5,759 nucleotides of DNA, from NCBI GenBank assembly GCA_003131945.1, contig PKWD01000260.1, positions 7,122 to 12,880 of the forward strand, given 5' to 3'. The notes under the pieces were generated by a model. That model ran no database searches. It had not been told where the DNA came from and saw only the letters and a program-made list of their open reading frames with translations. Both the position numbers and the translations under genes were made by a program. This document shows positions 5,407 to 5,759 of this stretch, in pieces. The DNA is from Acidimicrobiaceae bacterium (lineage in GTDB: Bacteria > Actinomycetota > Acidimicrobiia > Acidimicrobiales > UBA8190). Numbering within the stretch: the stretch's first letter is position 1; the number at the start of each line of letters is the position of its first letter.

Positions 5407-5759
5407 GGCACGAGCTCCGCCGGCTGTTCACCGCGGGCGCGGGATCCGACCTGTGCCGGCGTCTCCTCGTCGACGACGGCGACCGGTCCGGCATCCGTGG
5501 CACCGTGGCCGTCGGGCGGAGCTCCTTCGGCCCAACGCTCGTGCAGGGCCATCTCGAGCTCGGCGCCTTCCAGGACCTCCGACAGCACCTGGATGCGGTA
5601 CCGCACCATCAGCATCCAGACGAACACCAATGTCAAAGCCACGAAACCGAGAAGCAGCGTCCACGCCATGATGCCGTGGATGGTGGGCGTGAGATCCGGG
5701 TTCAGGACCGTGGCTCCCTGATGCAGCGTCTTCCACCAGTCGACCGAGAAGTGGACGAT
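5403..5759 (-). CDS. ccmC: CcmC haem exporter subunit, 3' end (partial)
   Basis: The last 118 codons are present; the 5' part, including the tryptophan-rich WWD motif and first haem-ligand histidine, lies beyond the right edge. The fragment opens with IVHFSVDWWKTLHQGATV, a hallmark of CcmC, in which the LHQ histidine (fragment residue 13, bases 5721-5723) should correspond to the second axial haem ligand (E. coli H184, from memory). A last membrane helix covers about fragment residues 30-52. After RYRIQV comes a cytoplasmic tail of about 60 residues, acidic and then Pro/Ala-rich, some 45 residues longer after the ligand than in E. coli CcmC. CcmC loads haem onto CcmE. The stop TGA (5405-5403) overlaps the ccmD GTG. 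Confidence 0.94.
   Translation of the reverse strand: MVHFSVDWWKTLHQGATVLNPDLTPTIHGIMAWTLLLGFVALTLVFVWMLMVRYRIQVLSEVLEGAELEMALHERWAEGAPPDGHGATDAGPVAVVDEETPAQVGSRARGEQPAELVP
5415..5421 (-). promoter_or_regulatory. Shine-Dalgarno for ccmD
   Basis: The minus strand reads GGCGGAG, 8 bases before the GTG at 5406, and lies inside the ccmC coding sequence. It is the only internal ccm start in the window with a site this good; the bases before ccmE, ccmF, ccmG, ccmH and ccmI show no GGAG-like motif at proper spacing. Confidence 0.5.

Noticed and set aside
5282..5503. Upstream extension of the ccmE frame across ccmD
   Set aside because: The translated stretch is Arg/Pro-rich with no CcmE similarity and overlaps ccmD and the end of ccmC; the GTG at 5281 fits the overlap pattern of the operon.
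1..5759. tRNA, rRNA, CRISPR, insertion sequence, attachment site, riboswitch or internal promoter within the ccm operon
   Set aside because: The genes overlap end to end, leaving no intergenic space, and no repeat array, terminal inverted repeat, transposase-like frame or cloverleaf sequence was seen on either strand.

Overview
This is a gene-dense, very GC-rich window. Almost all of it is a cytochrome c maturation (System I, Ccm) operon on the minus strand. Read 5'->3' on that strand the order is ccmC (3' part only), ccmD, ccmE, ccmF, ccmG, ccmH, ccmI. All seven are recognisable from their own sequence: the CcmC segment around the second haem-ligand histidine, a tiny one-helix CcmD, the HxxxY haem-binding tail of CcmE, the WGGFWGWD motif and four conserved histidines of CcmF, the WCPPC thioredoxin motif of CcmG, the CPSC motif of CcmH between two membrane helices, and a TPR-type CcmI. 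The ABC-transporter genes ccmA and ccmB would be expected upstream, beyond the right edge.

All six internal junctions are 4-base overlaps of the form NTGA (five GTGA, one ATGA). Most of the downstream starts have no clear Shine-Dalgarno sequence. The operon therefore looks translationally coupled from ccmC to ccmI. Together the genes would deliver haem to CcmE (CcmC/CcmD), reduce apocytochrome CxxCH thiols (CcmG/CcmH), present the apocytochrome (CcmI) and ligate haem to it (CcmF/CcmH).

The left end is a separate unit. A plus-strand gene for a small, cysteine-free MerR-family regulator (203-637) is divergent from the 5' end of a minus-strand gene (1-115) that resembles the N-terminus of MaoC/hydratase-2-type enoyl-CoA dehydratases. 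The 87-base gap between them ends in an AT-rich block carrying two tandem 15-bp repeats with the core ATGTTACA, directly against the merR start codon. This is a good candidate operator. The merR gene has no Shine-Dalgarno and may be leaderless. The merR and ccmI genes converge with one base between their stop codons.

The organism is probably a high-GC actinomycete. The style of CcmE, CcmH and CcmI, the acyl-CoA-type neighbour and the possible leaderless start would fit an Acidimicrobiia-like lineage, but this is inference from memory of families and was not tested by a search. I found no tRNA, rRNA, CRISPR array, insertion sequence or phage gene. The only non-coding stretch over a few bases is 116-202. 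The window is mainly a well-formed example of a known system, and I see no clear sign of a wholly new one.
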